Source: Trachythela sp. YZ-2020
Lineage: Eukaryota > Cnidaria > Anthozoa > Malacalcyonacea > Clavulariidae
Assembly: GCA_016169945.1 (NCBI GenBank)
Contig: JADLSH010000236.1
Coordinates: 2,962,001-3,026,000, forward strand
DNA: 64,000 bases
Direction of reading: 5' to 3'
Part shown: piece after piece, positions 42,471-53,856 of the stretch
Layout of the letters: the number at the start of each line of letters is the position of its first letter
Position numbering within the stretch: the stretch's first letter is position 1
The notes under the pieces: generated by a model
What the model was told of the DNA's origin: nothing
Seen by the model: the letters and a program-made list of their open reading frames with translations, nothing else
Database searches by the model: none
Position numbers and translations under genes: made by a program

Positions 42471-45400
42471 GTTAATTAAGAGGTCGGTAATCTTCGAGTT
42501 AAGCCCTCCGAGTTAAGCCCTTTTCGAGTTAAGCCGCGACCTCGCCCTAACCACACCCAGGACACACCCATTTTCGTCCAGGGCTTAACTCGAAGAAAGA
42601 AACACAATTTGGACCCTTCGAATTAAGCCCCGGTGCTTAACTTGAAGTCCGTCAAGAAATTTGATGCTCGAGTTAAGCCCCGACACTCGAAGTATGTAAA
42701 CGGGTGACGAAAATGAAAACATCTCGGTCAAGCTATATTTCATGAAAATAAAATGTGTTTTTCCATATGGCAGGGGAAATTTTAAGAAACAGCCCTATAA
42801 GTTACCACAAATTGTTCATAACTTATAATGCTGTCGCAACGGGTCAAAACCTGGTCTTTTCTCGCGCTCTGATCGATAAGATAGATAGATAGATTATTTA
42901 AATCAAATCACATTGCAGCTATAAGCTGAATTGCGTGAGTTATTACAACCAATGAGAAATTACAAGTATTAGAATTAAGTATGTACAAGTGAGATTAAAG
43001 TTAAAAAAGATATTAAAATACACAAAGCTAAAGTTTTATTCTAATGCATTATATATATTACTACTAGAGATAATAAAGGAATTTAAGAAACGTTGTGTTT
43101 TTGTAAGCGGAACATCAAGCTTTCTTTGGTGCCGCAAGTTATAATCAATGTAATCAATAGTGTCAGGAATTAAATAATTGAGCCTACAGGTGGGATTGCA
43201 TAAAATTTTCTTGAACAAACGTTCAGTAAGCTCTTCTTGATGTTCGTCAACTGACTTAATTTTGGCCCGAGATAAGGCATCATGATACGGGATGCCTGGG
43301 AAAATACAACCCAAGGCTCTCTTCTGCACTCGCTCCAATTCATCACGGAGATATTTCGGTAAGGCATGATGGAAAGCCGGACAAGCATAGTCCAAAGCTG
43401 ACCTAATACATGCACAATAGTAAAGCACTAGTTCAGTTGGTGGTACTCTGGCTCGCTTTAATTGCACCAAGAAGTAAATTTTCCGCGACGCCCTTTTCAC
43501 AAGTTTAGTAACATGGTCATCCCATAAAAGTTTTGAATTTATCGTTACACCAAGAAGTTCAACCTTAGTAACAACGCCGATTGGTTTATCGTCTATATAA
43601 ATTGGAGGAAATAGTTCTTCTGTCTTCGAGCGTCCATAAGTGATCACCAGCTCTTTTGTTTTTTCGCAATTTAATTGAAACAGATTAGACTTTGACCATA
43701 GATTTACTTCGTCAGCTGCAAGTTGTATTTTGCTCTGATCACCCTTAAGGACAGTTTCGGACAATGTAGAGTCATCAACGTATTTCCAGGTGCAGAAAGG
43801 CTCGGACACAATCAGATCATTTTTATCATGATCAAAAACAACCATGGACCTAGCTTAGTCCCTTGAGGTACACCAGCTGGTACCCTTCCCCATTCCGAGA
43901 AGCAGTCATTACCAAGTACAACCCTTTGTGATCTGCCAGTTAAAAAACTAATAATCCAGTTAATGACACAACCTGGAATATCCAACTGTTTCAGCTTAGC
44001 GACGAGTAAAGAGTGATCTGTAAGGTCGAATGCTTTTCGATAATCACAAAGCAAGACTCGGATAGTTGAACCAGTGCCATCTGTTTCACCGTACCATTTA
44101 TGAAGCATGCTTATAATAGCCATTGTAGTGGAGGAATTTGAAATGGTGCCAAATTGATTGGAATCAATAATCTTCATAACTGCAGGCTTGATGTAATCCG
44201 ACACTATAAAATCTTCGGCAATTTTGGAAATAGTAGGTGTAAGTGAGATCGGGCGAAGTTCTTTTTTGGGGTTGATGACTTTTTTAGTCTTCGGAATTGG
44301 CGATATATTGGCGTGTTTCCAGGAAGTAGGTAACTCTTGTTCTCTAAAGGAAGCATTCATTATATTTGTGATTGGGTCTACTAGAACATCAGCAAATTCT
44401 TTGAGAAGCCAGTTCGGAAGACCATCTGAGCCAGATGCTTTGTGTTTGTTCAACTTTAGCAAAGCGCTGTGGACTCGCATTGGAGTAACTATAGGAATTT
44501 CACCGTCCTCTTCCACACGTACTCGTGCTATGGAAGGATCAAGGGGCTGAAATGATTCAAGCGGTTCCAAGAAGCCTAAGTTAATTGCATTGGCAATTTC
44601 TTGGTGTGGCAAATCACGAAAATCGGGGACAGCCAGTTGATCAATCAAGTTAGAAGAGCTGTTCCTGTCAGAACCACTCAACCTCTTGACCTCTTTCCAC
44701 CATTTCCTGGAATTTTCACCTTTCAAATCATGTACCTTAGACCGGTAAAATTTTGCTTTACAAATTTTTCTTTCTCTATTTACTGCATTCCTTAAGGCCT
44801 TAAACTGCTGACCTTTTTTATCCACGTAAAAGGCTGCCTGGCGGGATAGGATCAATTCTTTAAGCTTAGTAGACATCCAAGGGGGGTCTTTAGGATATAT
44901 ACGTATCGATTTTTTAGGCATGATGATATTCATGCCAACTTTAACGATCTCCTCGAAACTGGAAAGCATGCTTTCACAGTCATGATGGACACTGATGGAA
45001 GACCAATTGATGTTACTAAGATAACGACCAAGGGACTTTTTTGTACTCTCTCTCGTATCTCGAACTGAAATGCACTTCCTAGTGGATTGACCTGCTACCC
45101 TTCCCTTAGGTTTCGTCAAAACTGTATTATGGTCAGATAGCCCAAACGGTGGATGAATTTCAGGCACCGAGAAATGTTCAGTCATGTTCGTAAGGATTAG
45201 ATCTAATGTTGCTTGGCCTCTAGTAGCAGATTTAACTAGCTGTTTTAGTTTAAAGTGACGTTTTAAAGGGCTAATATCTAGCCGATTGAAATCACCAGCA
45301 ACGATGAGACCGCAGTTGGGGAATGTGGATTCAGTGTTCGACAAACTGTTGAAAAGATGATTTAACATAGCTTGCGGATCAGAACCAGGGGGATGGTACA

Positions 45401-46453
45401 CTACTGCAACAATTAGACACGTAAAACCTCGAGGCAATCTTGTCGGTTGAAGTTTCAACCAAATAATTTCATGAACATCACAGCATCGTAAATTCTCAAG
45501 AATATCGTATGTAATACCGTCTTTTAGGTAGATACAAACACCACCATGCTGCAGAATTTTTCGATCTTTCCTAAAAACTTTATAACCTGAAATATCTACA
45601 ACGGAGTCGCAAATAGTGTCTCTAAGCCACGTCTCAGTTATGAACCCAATATCGACTCGATTTCTTAAGATAAATTCTTGAACTTCCACCAGCAGGGGCG
45701 CCGGAGCCACGGGGGCAGCGGGGGCAGCTGCCCCCGCTGCCCTTATACTACGGGGGCACGCGGGGGCAACCGGTTGCCCTTTTTCTTAACAATAAAGTAC
45801 ATTGCAATGAATAAATTATTATTATTATATGGCAAGCATTTGTTTTGGTGTATCGCGCAATTTGATTGGTTCCTGAGCGGTCCGGAATTTCCCGTATTGC
45901 CTCCGGTAGGTAATACCGGGCAATACGGTATTCTTATTGCCCTGCGACGGCTTCAACACATTTCAAACCAATAAAAGCATAAAAAAACCTTAAAAAAAAT
46001 TTAAAACAATGAAAAATAAACGGAAAATACGGAAAAGGGATAACTACACGAGATAAAATCAAGTTTTGTTGGCTCAAGTCGAAATATTAAGGTAAATTTT
46101 ACGATGTTTTTAACTAAAACAGTCAAGAATATTTTTTGTTTTTTCGAACATGCAAAGTTGTTTTTGTCTTTGATCGGATGGCTCAATATCACTATATTTT
46201 CTATGAATTTTATATTTTATTCTATAAATGGTACTGTAGAGTAGTTTTACTAAGCTAAGATTAGATAAATTTGTAAAAAACTATAAAGACAAATTTGTAT
46301 CATTGAAATTATTTTGACATTTGAAAATGACCGTCTTTGAGTTTCGGACTTTGTACTTTGTTCGCCCTCGCGTGACCAATTCTTGGCAAAATGAATTGTT
46401 TTTTGTTGTCTAAAATGCCATATAATAAACAACGTACTAACTTCGACTGTTCG

Positions 46454-46553
46454 GTCTGTACGGTAAAATATCAAGCCTCGTTCTTGCTGTATTGACCTCG
46501 CTATCGCTCGGTCAATACAGCAAGACCTCGGCTTGATATTTTACCGTACAGAC
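46454..46553. repeat. Foldback hairpin, ~44-bp arms, TCG-rich loop
   Basis: GTCTGTACGGTAAAATATCA (left) pairs with TGATATTTTACCGTACAGAC (right), continuing through AGCCTCG and TTGCTGTATTGACC. Loop TCGCTATCGCTC. Confidence 0.9.
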
Positions 46554-46792
46554 CTCACGCTCAGTTAGTAAGTAGTTATTAGATACCTTTAGATTCAGGT
46601 TTACCGCAAACCTGTAACCGCCGTTTGACGTTAGCGGTTTGCCGTTTGCGGTTCGAACATTTTTCGACTTAGATTTGAAGTTCTTAGATGAACATTTTTC
46701 GACTTAGATTTGAAGTCGACTCAGATGATGTTCTTCGAAGGATCTAAACGAGAGGTGAAATGCGCTTTATAAGTCTTAAAGTCTACCGAAGA

Positions 46793-47032
46793 ATCAAGTC
46801 ACAGAGTAATCACATACAGAGGTGCATCTCCGCGGAAAAACCGTAAGGTGTTTTTAACTGACCGCCATGTTCTTAGCCAGTACCTGCACATGCGCAGTTT
46901 ACGTATGCTGACGGCCTCTCTTCACTGGACTGGCTAAGAACATGGCGGATTTTGCCGAAAAAGCCCTTACGCCGACATCAAAGGGCCGACATGAAGAGAC
47001 GCCTCTGTATGTGATTACTCTGTGATCAAGTG
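46793..47032. repeat. Foldback element of ~240 bp inside the hAT-like element
   Basis: Outer arms CACAGAGTAATCACATACAG with its reverse near 47002-47024. Inner arms CCGCCATGTTCTTAGCCAGT with its reverse near 46928-46950. Almost the whole segment can pair. Confidence 0.8.
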
Positions 47033-47804
47033 TTGATCGCCGCCATGTTGGATTTCGCTCCTCCAAGCGTATCATGTTCGAGTCAAAATAAAATGCGAAG
47101 AATCAACTATTTCGACTTCAAATTCGTCTTTCCTGCTAGAATGATAAGTACTGTGTATGCGCATAGTGTGGATACGTGAAACATGATATAAAAAACCCCA
47201 AATAAACCCTGAGGGAAATTACAAACGTGTAGACCCACCTCTTGACGTTCAAAACTCGCGTTGAAAACCTCAAACGTGGCGTCGGGATAGGGTCACGTGA
47301 CCCGTAGACGTTAGCGGTTCGGCGTAAACCTCGATCTAAAGGTCTCTATTATTGTGACCGGACTAGCCCTCATAGGTTTAATAAGGATTATGACCGTGCA
47401 GTTTACCTAGAGAGTGTAGATTTAAAAATTTTACGGGGGACAATACCCACGGACCCCCCTACCAATTTCTCGCGCCTTCGGCGCTCGTGCCCTTTTCATG
47501 GGGCTGCCCCCGCCGTTTCGGCTGCCTTCCGGCGCCCCTGTGACCACCAGCTTAGGAGCAAGGGACATTGCATTTGAAAGCATTATACAAGGTACAAAAC
47601 TGGACAAACTATTCTTTGAAAGATTAGATTGTGTAGAGACAGAAATTAGGTTATTAAAATTTCGCGTAATCACGTCATTACGAAAGGGAATATTGCGTGA
47701 GGTAACATGAACTGGGATTCTTTTATACAGGCTTAAATTTTTTTCCACGCTATCGACAGGATCTACACAAAAATTGCGTGCAGTCATTCTTGTTGTGCTA
47801 GCAG

Positions 47805-49211
47805 CTACTTCGACATTACATCCCGGACAAAATCCAGGTAGCATAGCCATTCCTTCAATCTCTGTGCTTTCCGTGGTTTTCTCATTGAAGGGGGTCTTTT
47901 CCGGTAACGTTCCCGAAAAGGAGTTTTTCGATCAAATAAGGCAAGACAAGGTTTTACTCGACCACCATTATTCTCCTTGACTCTAACGTTACCATCTAGG
48001 ACAGTATAGTTAGTAAGATCCTCAGGGTCATTCATGTCATCCTTTATAATTTGTGTAGTCTCAATCAATGGGAGTCTCGCTACCCATTCAGGTTGAAATA
48101 GAAATTTAGTCCCTACATTGATTTCTTGATCTTGGAGTCTAGTTAACTCGTTTGTTCTATGCTCTCTCATAGTTAAGTCAGTTTGAGGAGGGTGGCACAA
48201 CGATCTTTGAGGTTGGGTATAAGTGGGTTTGATAAGTTTAACACATTCTTTCTTTGCGCTTTGTAATGAGTGCTTATTAACTTCTGGCTGTATTTGTACA
48301 GGACATGATCGTTTCTTGGCATTTTGCTTGTGCAACTTTGGGTTGAAAGGTTGTGCCCGTGTATATACTTGCGGCTCTTCTTGCATATTTGATGTAGTAG
48401 CTAATCCGGCTTTTGTGTTCTGTATGATACATATAGGTTCATTAATTGCAGGGCAATTATATTGTTCATATTCGTTGAACCAAACATCAGAAGGGGAAAC
48501 TCCGCATTGCTTTGTTGAATTTATGTGCATAATTATTTCTTTTAAGGATTCATTTGTCGCTTCAGTTGACTTGACTTTTTCCTCAAGGGAGACAATGGTA
48601 TTGTTCAATTCATTTAATTCACGATTTCTTCCTCTGACTAAAACAGCTAAGTCACCTTCAAGTTTTTGACATTTTGTTCTTTCATCATGAAGATCTTTAT
48701 TCAATTGAGCGATTACATCTTTCTCTTGTGCGTTACTAGCTGCGTGTGCTTTAGACTCGATATCTTTTTTCATAATCACTATGTCAAGCTTTATCCCTTC
48801 AAGATCGGCAGCCAGCACACTACACTGACATCGACAATCAGATCTTGTTGCTGTATAATCTGTTGACGATGTATTGCAGATATTAATCAGCGTGTCGGTC
48901 AATGCCAAACTTTCCTTCCCATGCAGAACAAGCGTGTTTAATTTATTGGCATACCAAGTAATCGTTATATCAAAATTACAGCATGTAAACTTTTTCGAAG
49001 TACCGCCCGGCGAGGACCACTTCCCTTGCAACTTAATAGCACCTTCGACAAATTTCTTTAATAAATCGTAACCTCCAGTCCATTTAATACGTGTACCATC
49101 GTATCCCAGATATGTGCAAGCTGGGTGTTCTTGAATTTCTTTAAAATTCCACTCATTTGAGTAGCTATTAACATCTTTTGAAGAGCTTACAAAATTTAGA
49201 CTTTCCGCCAT
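47805..49211 (-). CDS. Retrotransposon ORF1 protein
   Basis: 468 codons from ATG at 49211 (MAESLNFVSSSKDVNSYSNE). The N-terminal region has KWTGGYDLLKKFVEGAIKLQ and FDITITWYANKLNTLVLHGK, a pattern shared by ORF1 proteins of cnidarian and sponge CR1/L2-like elements. A coiled coil follows (about residues 150-260: KDVIAQLNKDLHDERTKCQK). The C-terminal part is basic and polar. It likely binds element RNA. The frame is open and overlaps the ORF2 start by 46 bases in another frame. Confidence 0.75.
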   Translation of the reverse strand: MAESLNFVSSSKDVNSYSNEWNFKEIQEHPACTYLGYDGTRIKWTGGYDLLKKFVEGAIKLQGKWSSPGGTSKKFTCCNFDITITWYANKLNTLVLHGKESLALTDTLINICNTSSTDYTATRSDCRCQCSVLAADLEGIKLDIVIMKKDIESKAHAASNAQEKDVIAQLNKDLHDERTKCQKLEGDLAVLVRGRNRELNELNNTIVSLEEKVKSTEATNESLKEIIMHINSTKQCGVSPSDVWFNEYEQYNCPAINEPICIIQNTKAGLATTSNMQEEPQVYTRAQPFNPKLHKQNAKKRSCPVQIQPEVNKHSLQSAKKECVKLIKPTYTQPQRSLCHPPQTDLTMREHRTNELTRLQDQEINVGTKFLFQPEWVARLPLIETTQIIKDDMNDPEDLTNYTVLDGNVRVKENNGGRVKPCLALFDRKTPFRERYRKRPPSMRKPRKAQRLKEWLCYLDFVRDVMSK

Positions 49212-49230
49212 GACAGTAAGGTACAAGATG

Positions 49231-49307
49231 ATAACCCTTGGTACACAGTCAATAGTAAATAACCCTTGGTACACAGTCAACTGATAACCCTTGGTACACA
49301 GTCAATA
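49231..49307. repeat. Triplicated 22-bp sequence at the 5' junction of the retrotransposon
   Basis: ATAACCCTTGGTACACAGTC (plus AA) occurs three times (49231, 49259, 49286) separated by TAGTA and CTG. The empty site in unit 1 has it once (26187). Confidence 0.9.
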
Positions 49308-49954
49308 CATTATAATCAATAATTCAAAAAAGTAGAAATCTTATGTCAGTGAAAATTCGCGAATGTGAACAGGCTTTAATATACTATATAGTATTGGAAA
49401 TCTATGTCTAATCAGCGTTCAAACACAAACTGTGGTTAAAAACAATGTCAGTGTTTGATATATCATTTGACATTAGGTACGACGCAACCTCGTTCCCAGG
49501 GTGGGTACGACGCTCTGTGTCTCTCTGACTAATGCCTCAACATTACATCACATCACAGCAAAGTGGACAAAGCTCTCACTACTGTACTTAAGCAACTAAA
49601 GGGAACTGGTTCAACTTTGACTGCGGTCAAGTAATTATGTTCTGATTCCTTTGTTCGGTGGGGGCATTACTTATCAGAGAGTTCAGAGAGAGAGACTTAC
49701 AAAGAGATTAAAAGGGATTTACAAAGAGCGCATTTGTTCCTTTCTCAACTAAAGTATTCGCTGCGTTGCCTAATCGGGGTGTCTGCCACGTTAGCGGCGT
49801 TCGAAACAGGCCATAATTCTTGATACACGCACAGCGAAGGACGCATATTACTATTTTGGTCACTATTAAACGAAAACATAGATTATACATGAAACATACA
49901 ACTTTCGAAAACCAATTGCAATAACCTCCAAATAAATATGTTTGAATAGTTGTT

Positions 49955-50138
49955 ATATTTTTATTTAGGAAAGCATATGATATTACCTAGCTAATAAACT
50001 TTTATGAGCTAGTAATTTAGTAGATTAGTATCCATTTTTATATATTCATATTGTAATCTCAACTGTTGTTAGGCGCATTTGATCATATATATATGTAAAT
50101 TTGCGCGGTATAAGTAATAAATTATTATTATTATTATT
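49955..50138. mobile_element. 5'-truncated LINE 3' end with (ATT)n tail
   Basis: About 185 bases present in unit 2 but not unit 1 (26850-26870). They end GCGCGGTATAAGTAATAAAT then (TTA)n. The tail is characteristic of L2-like elements. Plus-strand orientation. Confidence 0.65.
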
Positions 50139-50947
50139 ATTAAAGACTGAACCACTGATAACTATGCATGGCTATATAAGACAGGGGGGCGACTCAAATT
50201 TGCGTGGCTCATTTACCTGCTTCAAATGTCGGGGCTTAATTCGAGCATCAAATTTCTTGACAGACTTCAAGTTAAGCCCCTGGGCTTAACTCGAAGTGCA
50301 CAAATTGTGTTTCATAGCCCTTGACGAAAAAAGGGTGCGTCTTGGGTGTATTTAGGGCGTGATCTGGGCTAACTCGAGAAGGGCTTAACTCGAAGGGGTT
50401 AACTCGAAGATTACCGACCTCGTTAATTAAGAATGTTCACACATAAGATATAAAATACCAACCAGAGGTCCTGGGTACGAGGCGGTTGATAAAATACGAG
50501 ACAACATTCGTAAACATCGCCTGTTCGCAGGCTACAACCCCAAATAACAACATGGCGACTTCGAAAGAGCAATACGAAAGAGTTTTGTGTTTTAATTTAA
50601 GAAATACATGGATAAAATATGGCCATAATTCAAAGAAATAAACGCGAAATTTAATGTAATCGTATGTAAACCAGTAAACAAGTATTTACAGATAATAAGG
50701 TCCCATATTTCCAGCAGGAATTAGACGATAAAAGTCTAATAGTCTGAGAGTTTCACTGTTTTCTTCCATGGGTCAATGGGTCTAATGGCTCATTATGACT
50801 GCATGCTGATATTTGTAGCACATGTATGTTATTTGTACATAAAAGTGGTAACTTCATAATAAGAAATTTTACTCGTAGATAAATTTCGAAACTAACCCTC
50901 ATCGGTCATCGCAAAAATATTAATTCCAAAAATAAGCACACAATTTG

Positions 50948-51178
50948 ATGGCGAATTTATCAGCAAGACTGCTTTTCAGTGGCGTTGGAACCGCGGAGGA
51001 AGAAGTTTTCTTCAAAGTGCCATTTTCTCCAGCTAAAACAATGGGAAAAGTGGCCTTTTCTAATAGAAAAGCTGAAAAGGTGCCCTTAAGACGATGCTTC
51101 CTACGCCTATGCTGCTTACTTATAAAGAGTGCATATACGAAGACAAAGTATCTGTAGAAAATATGCAGTGCCACTTGT
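50948..51178 (+). pseudogene. Unit 2 counterpart of the small open frame at 27645, frameshifted
   Basis: Identical for 41 codons, then an 8-base duplication-like insertion moves translation into another frame (ends TKTKYL). Confidence 0.3.
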
Positions 51179-51272
51179 AATAACCATAAATTAATAGTTG
51201 GCCTTTGTCATACTGGAGATAATTCTAAAATGGAAGACCGAGTGAACGTATTGACTAAAATGCCTCAAAAGG

Positions 51273-51400
51273 ACTAATTGGTTCATGAATGACTGTTCGG
51301 TAAAACAATTTACGCGTTGCAGTCTTGAGATGATCTTTAAGTGTCATGGAGACAATTTCATATTGTGACACTTTTCCCTCTCTGAAACTGAATCCTTTGA
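51273..51400 (-). pseudogene. Truncated counterpart of the coding-like fragment at 27944
   Basis: Keeps the last about 42 codons (REGKVSQYEIVSMTLKDHLK to PFEAF) and is cut upstream by a deletion that joins it to GAAGTTATAACTTCAGTC. Confidence 0.4.
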
Positions 51401-51631
51401 AGTTATAACTTCAGTCATTTTGTCGAAATGACAAGTGAGGCAAATGATGACGTCATGCAGTCACTTCCGCAGCTTCACCGTAATTATAAAAGTAAATGAT
51501 AGAAGTGAGACTGACATCCAAGGGACAAGTCATTATTTATGTTTGGGGTTAGAAATGGTGGGGTAACTCAAAAAACTTACTTGTCTTAAGAGGGGTAGAT
51601 AAGAAATATTTTTATCAGTTGTCATATACAG

Positions 51632-52867
51632 TCAAGGCCACGCGGAGGGTTGAGCAATGACCCCAAGATAAGTATACTCACCTTCCATATGACGGGAATT
51701 TTCTCTCAAGAGAAACTCTGTACGAGATTGTTCCAAGTCAACTTTATGATGAAGAGAATGTGCGTATTTATATAAATCATTTTGAACTCGGACCAAGGAT
51801 AGTATGAAGAATGGCACAATGATTAAAACAGCACACGCCAATAGAGAACGTAGAATCAACAATATTGTACTCTTCTCTATCATATTTTCAATATTGCACG
51901 TAATTCGCTCAGCCTCGTTGACTTCGAGACGAACCAATAGTTTACTGTAGTTTGTCATCAGAGTAACCCACTCAACAGCGTCCTTCATTGATAAATTGAT
52001 GGGTGCATTCGATGAAAGGATTTCTCGTTTGGTTTCAAGTTTACCCAACAACAAGGAAGTTTCCACTTGGTTGTTGAGGGAAAGGTAATTGTCGTTCACC
52101 GCTGGGGACAGGATTTGGGCAGTTTCCAGAAATGCTTCACCGCGTACCCGTTTCTCATTATACATTGTTATGGAGATATTTTGAAAAGTAATATTTCTCA
52201 GGTAGTGAAAATACGCTCCATATGCCTTTTCCATTTCAAGTTCCTCTCTGCTCGTAACGATCATGTCATAGGCAGTCAGTATGTGTGCATGATCAAGGTT
52301 TTGAGAGTCAGTGGAGTTTACTAGCCAGGATATACATACGCCAATCCAAAATGTGTAGACACGGAAGTAATACGGAATACGCTTATCATTAGTTTCGTTG
52401 TTTAGCCCAGATCTTAAATGATGAATTCCAGCCATGAACGATGCAAAGTCTGTAATAACTGTTCCATTCTCGCCAGAGAAGGTAAACTTCCAATTGTGCC
52501 GTAACTTTCGAATACGCATATCTGTAACACTGTTTTGCAGCATTAAATCATTCTGTGCAGTGATGTTCGAGGGATGTGTCAATACAAACAAATAAAGCGA
52601 ACTTTTACTTCTTTCGTCCTGAAGAGCATTGATGACTGAGGACACCTTGAGGCAAGTTTGGATGTACTCTTTCAATTTTTGTTGCCGTTTCACATATTTT
52701 GCTGTGATAACAACATCAGTAATGAGGAAGACAATAGATAAGATTGTCAGAACAGCAATGACACAAATCTTGATTATCTGCCATCGTTTGTGTTTTGTAG
52801 TGATGATATTGCTTGTGGTGACTTGAGTTTCCGTTTTAGATGCCGGGAGATCTACAACGGTTGCCAT
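51632..52867 (-). CDS. NIT-domain two-pass membrane protein, type II, copy 2
   Basis: ATG at 52867 (MATVVDLPASKTETQ). Open to 51632, with the conserved GTGAGT donor ending the shared exon at 51682. It differs from copy 1 at scattered residues (for example DKRIPYYFRV for DNRIPSYFRV, SLNNQVETS for SLKNEVETS). Same two membrane spans and NIT signature. Most changes between copies are conservative, which fits a gene still under constraint. Confidence 0.75.
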   Translation of the reverse strand: MATVVDLPASKTETQVTTSNIITTKHKRWQIIKICVIAVLTILSIVFLITDVVITAKYVKRQQKLKEYIQTCLKVSSVINALQDERSKSSLYLFVLTHPSNITAQNDLMLQNSVTDMRIRKLRHNWKFTFSGENGTVITDFASFMAGIHHLRSGLNNETNDKRIPYYFRVYTFWIGVCISWLVNSTDSQNLDHAHILTAYDMIVTSREELEMEKAYGAYFHYLRNITFQNISITMYNEKRVRGEAFLETAQILSPAVNDNYLSLNNQVETSLLLGKLETKREILSSNAPINLSMKDAVEWVTLMTNYSKLLVRLEVNEAERITCNIENMIEKSTILLILRSLLACAVLIIVPFFILSLVRVQNDLYKYAHSLHHKVDLEQSRTEFLLRENSRHMEGEYTYLGVIAQPSAWP

Positions 52868-53262
52868 CTTAAAGTGTCTCGTGTTCTGTGCTAAAATTGT
52901 TATTTGAAACAAGAGTTAGTGATTTAGTACAACAAGGGTCCTCGCTCGAAATCTCGACGTATTTTCTATATTTCTCAGGTATTTACATTCTTCAACCAAC
53001 TTCTTCAATATTGTTCAACCCTGCCTACACTGGCACCCAACATTCAAGTAAAAGTAATTGTAAAGTCAGGGATCAGATAGAAACAGCTTAGAAATGTCTG
53101 GTAATCACGAAAAAGCAGTAGAGAATACATAACATATTTCTATCTTTTAAGCGCGAACAAGGTGGGAAATTTGCGTTTTCGAAACATGCGAAACCAGCTA
53201 TCGTCAAAAAGGGTGAGAACATCCAAGCCGACCAAGCGTTGAGCATGTGATGGCGCTCTATC

Positions 53263-53705
53263 CGGAAGTGTTATTTTGTAATTTCCTGCAATTTGATTGG
53301 CTACACGAGCGGGCGGCTTTTTACGATATTTAGGCCGCGGGCAGGAGAGTTATTTTTTTGTTTACAAAATTTTACAAAGTGGTCTTTAAATTTTGAAAAT
53401 TGATTTAATGAGAATGTAAATTGGTCAAACTAGTCAAAAAAATGTTCTCCGATGATACCTATCATAGTGAGAGCGAATTTTACTACCCAGACGATTTAAA
53501 CTCTGTGGAAAACGAGCCAATTTCAGCTTCAACCAGTTACGAAAACGTCGAAAAAAATAAATACGTTATTTACCGTTTAGGTCGGGCCGTACTGGAAAAA
53601 TATTTTCCCTCGGCCTCAGAAGCGGCCTTCGGTCTCGGGCCGCTTCTGAGGCCTCGGGAAAATATTTTTCCAGTACGGCCCTCCCACCCGGTAAATAACA
53701 TATAT
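53263..53705 (+). other. Unique junction with an acidic open frame cut by a hairpin
   Basis: ATG at 53442 starts MFSDDTYHSESEFYYPDDLN then SVENEPISASTSYENVEKNK, then runs into a hairpin (53584-53681). The acidic serine-rich start is reminiscent of the N terminus of piggyBac-type transposases or of a host first exon; too short to decide. No copy in units 1 or 2. Confidence 0.35.
53584..53681. repeat. Near-perfect hairpin, ~44-bp arms, TTCGG/CTCGG loop
   Basis: GGGCCGTACTGGAAAAATAT (53584) pairs with ATATTTTTCCAGTACGGCCC (to 53681). The inner arms GGCCTCAGAAGCGGCC pair as well. Outside, GTTATTTACCG and CGGTAAATAAC extend it. Confidence 0.9.
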
Positions 53706-53856
53706 ATATTCAGATGTGGACGGTTAGGAACAAATTTCCGCAAGCATTTTAAGATCCGGTGATGATTTTATAAGAGGACCATTGGAGTTTTAAACCCTTG
53801 CTACAGCAGCAGCAATACATTATTTTCTCTTAGTTATAACTTTTTTCTATTTCAAA

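Larger units (their letters stand above)
45693..47543. mobile_element. hAT-like non-autonomous element inside ORF2
   Basis: Ends CAGGGGCGCCGGA and (reversed) CAGGGGCGCCGGA, the right end followed by TGA. CCACCAG flanks both sides (45686-45692 and 47544-47550), a 7-8 bp duplication. Removing it brings the two ORF2 pieces together. It contains two further foldbacks and no transposase. Confidence 0.8.
43036..47850 (-). pseudogene. Retrotransposon ORF2: endonuclease plus reverse transcriptase, disrupted
   Basis: The N-terminal piece (47850-47552) reads MAMLPGFCPGCNVEVAAS to SNAMSLAPK. It resumes at about 45685 (EVQEFILRNRVDIGFITETW). The AP-like endonuclease shows ETWL, VAGDFN and LSDHN. The reverse transcriptase shows YRKAFDLTDH, GVPQGTKLGP and YVDDST. 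Two lesions: the hAT-like insertion near the start, and a one-base frameshift around 43815-43850 between GVPQG and YVDD. The protein would nick target DNA and copy element RNA; this copy cannot. Confidence 0.9.
42880..49229 (-). mobile_element. Non-LTR retrotransposon (L2/CR1-like), nearly full length, minus strand
   Basis: Two open frames in the order ORF1 (49211-47805) and ORF2 (47850-43036, interrupted). The 3' end is a (ATCT)n tail on the minus strand (plus: GATAGATAGATAGATTATTT at 42880). Unit 1 keeps the empty site at 26181-26200 (GATCGATAACCCTTGGTACA). The target duplication is short (GATAA at 42875-42879 and 49230-49234). About 6.35 kb including the 1.85-kb hAT-like insertion. Confidence 0.85.
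42480..50421. mobile_element. Mutator-like element, intact ends, carrying nested insertions
   Basis: GAGGTCGGTAATCTTCGAGT at the left end and its reverse complement at the right end; terminal repeats about 200 bp. A perfect 9-bp duplication GTTAATTAA flanks it (42471-42479 and 50422-50430), as usual for Mutator-like elements. Without the nested retrotransposon (42880-49229) and a short LINE tail it is about 1.4 kb and has no transposase. Confidence 0.85.
34613..53262. repeat. Segmental duplication unit 2
   Basis: Same order as unit 1: SMCO3-like (broken), NIT-I, spacer, Mutator-like element now carrying a retrotransposon, NIT-II. It is longer than unit 1 chiefly because of the 6.35-kb retrotransposon, and has lost about 1.2 kb after 41044 and about 1.5 kb downstream of NIT-II relative to unit 1. 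Confidence 0.9.

Noticed and set aside
44224..44550. Plus-strand frames opposite the retrotransposon ORF2 and ORF1
   Set aside because: They are shadows of the reverse transcriptase and ORF1 coding strands.
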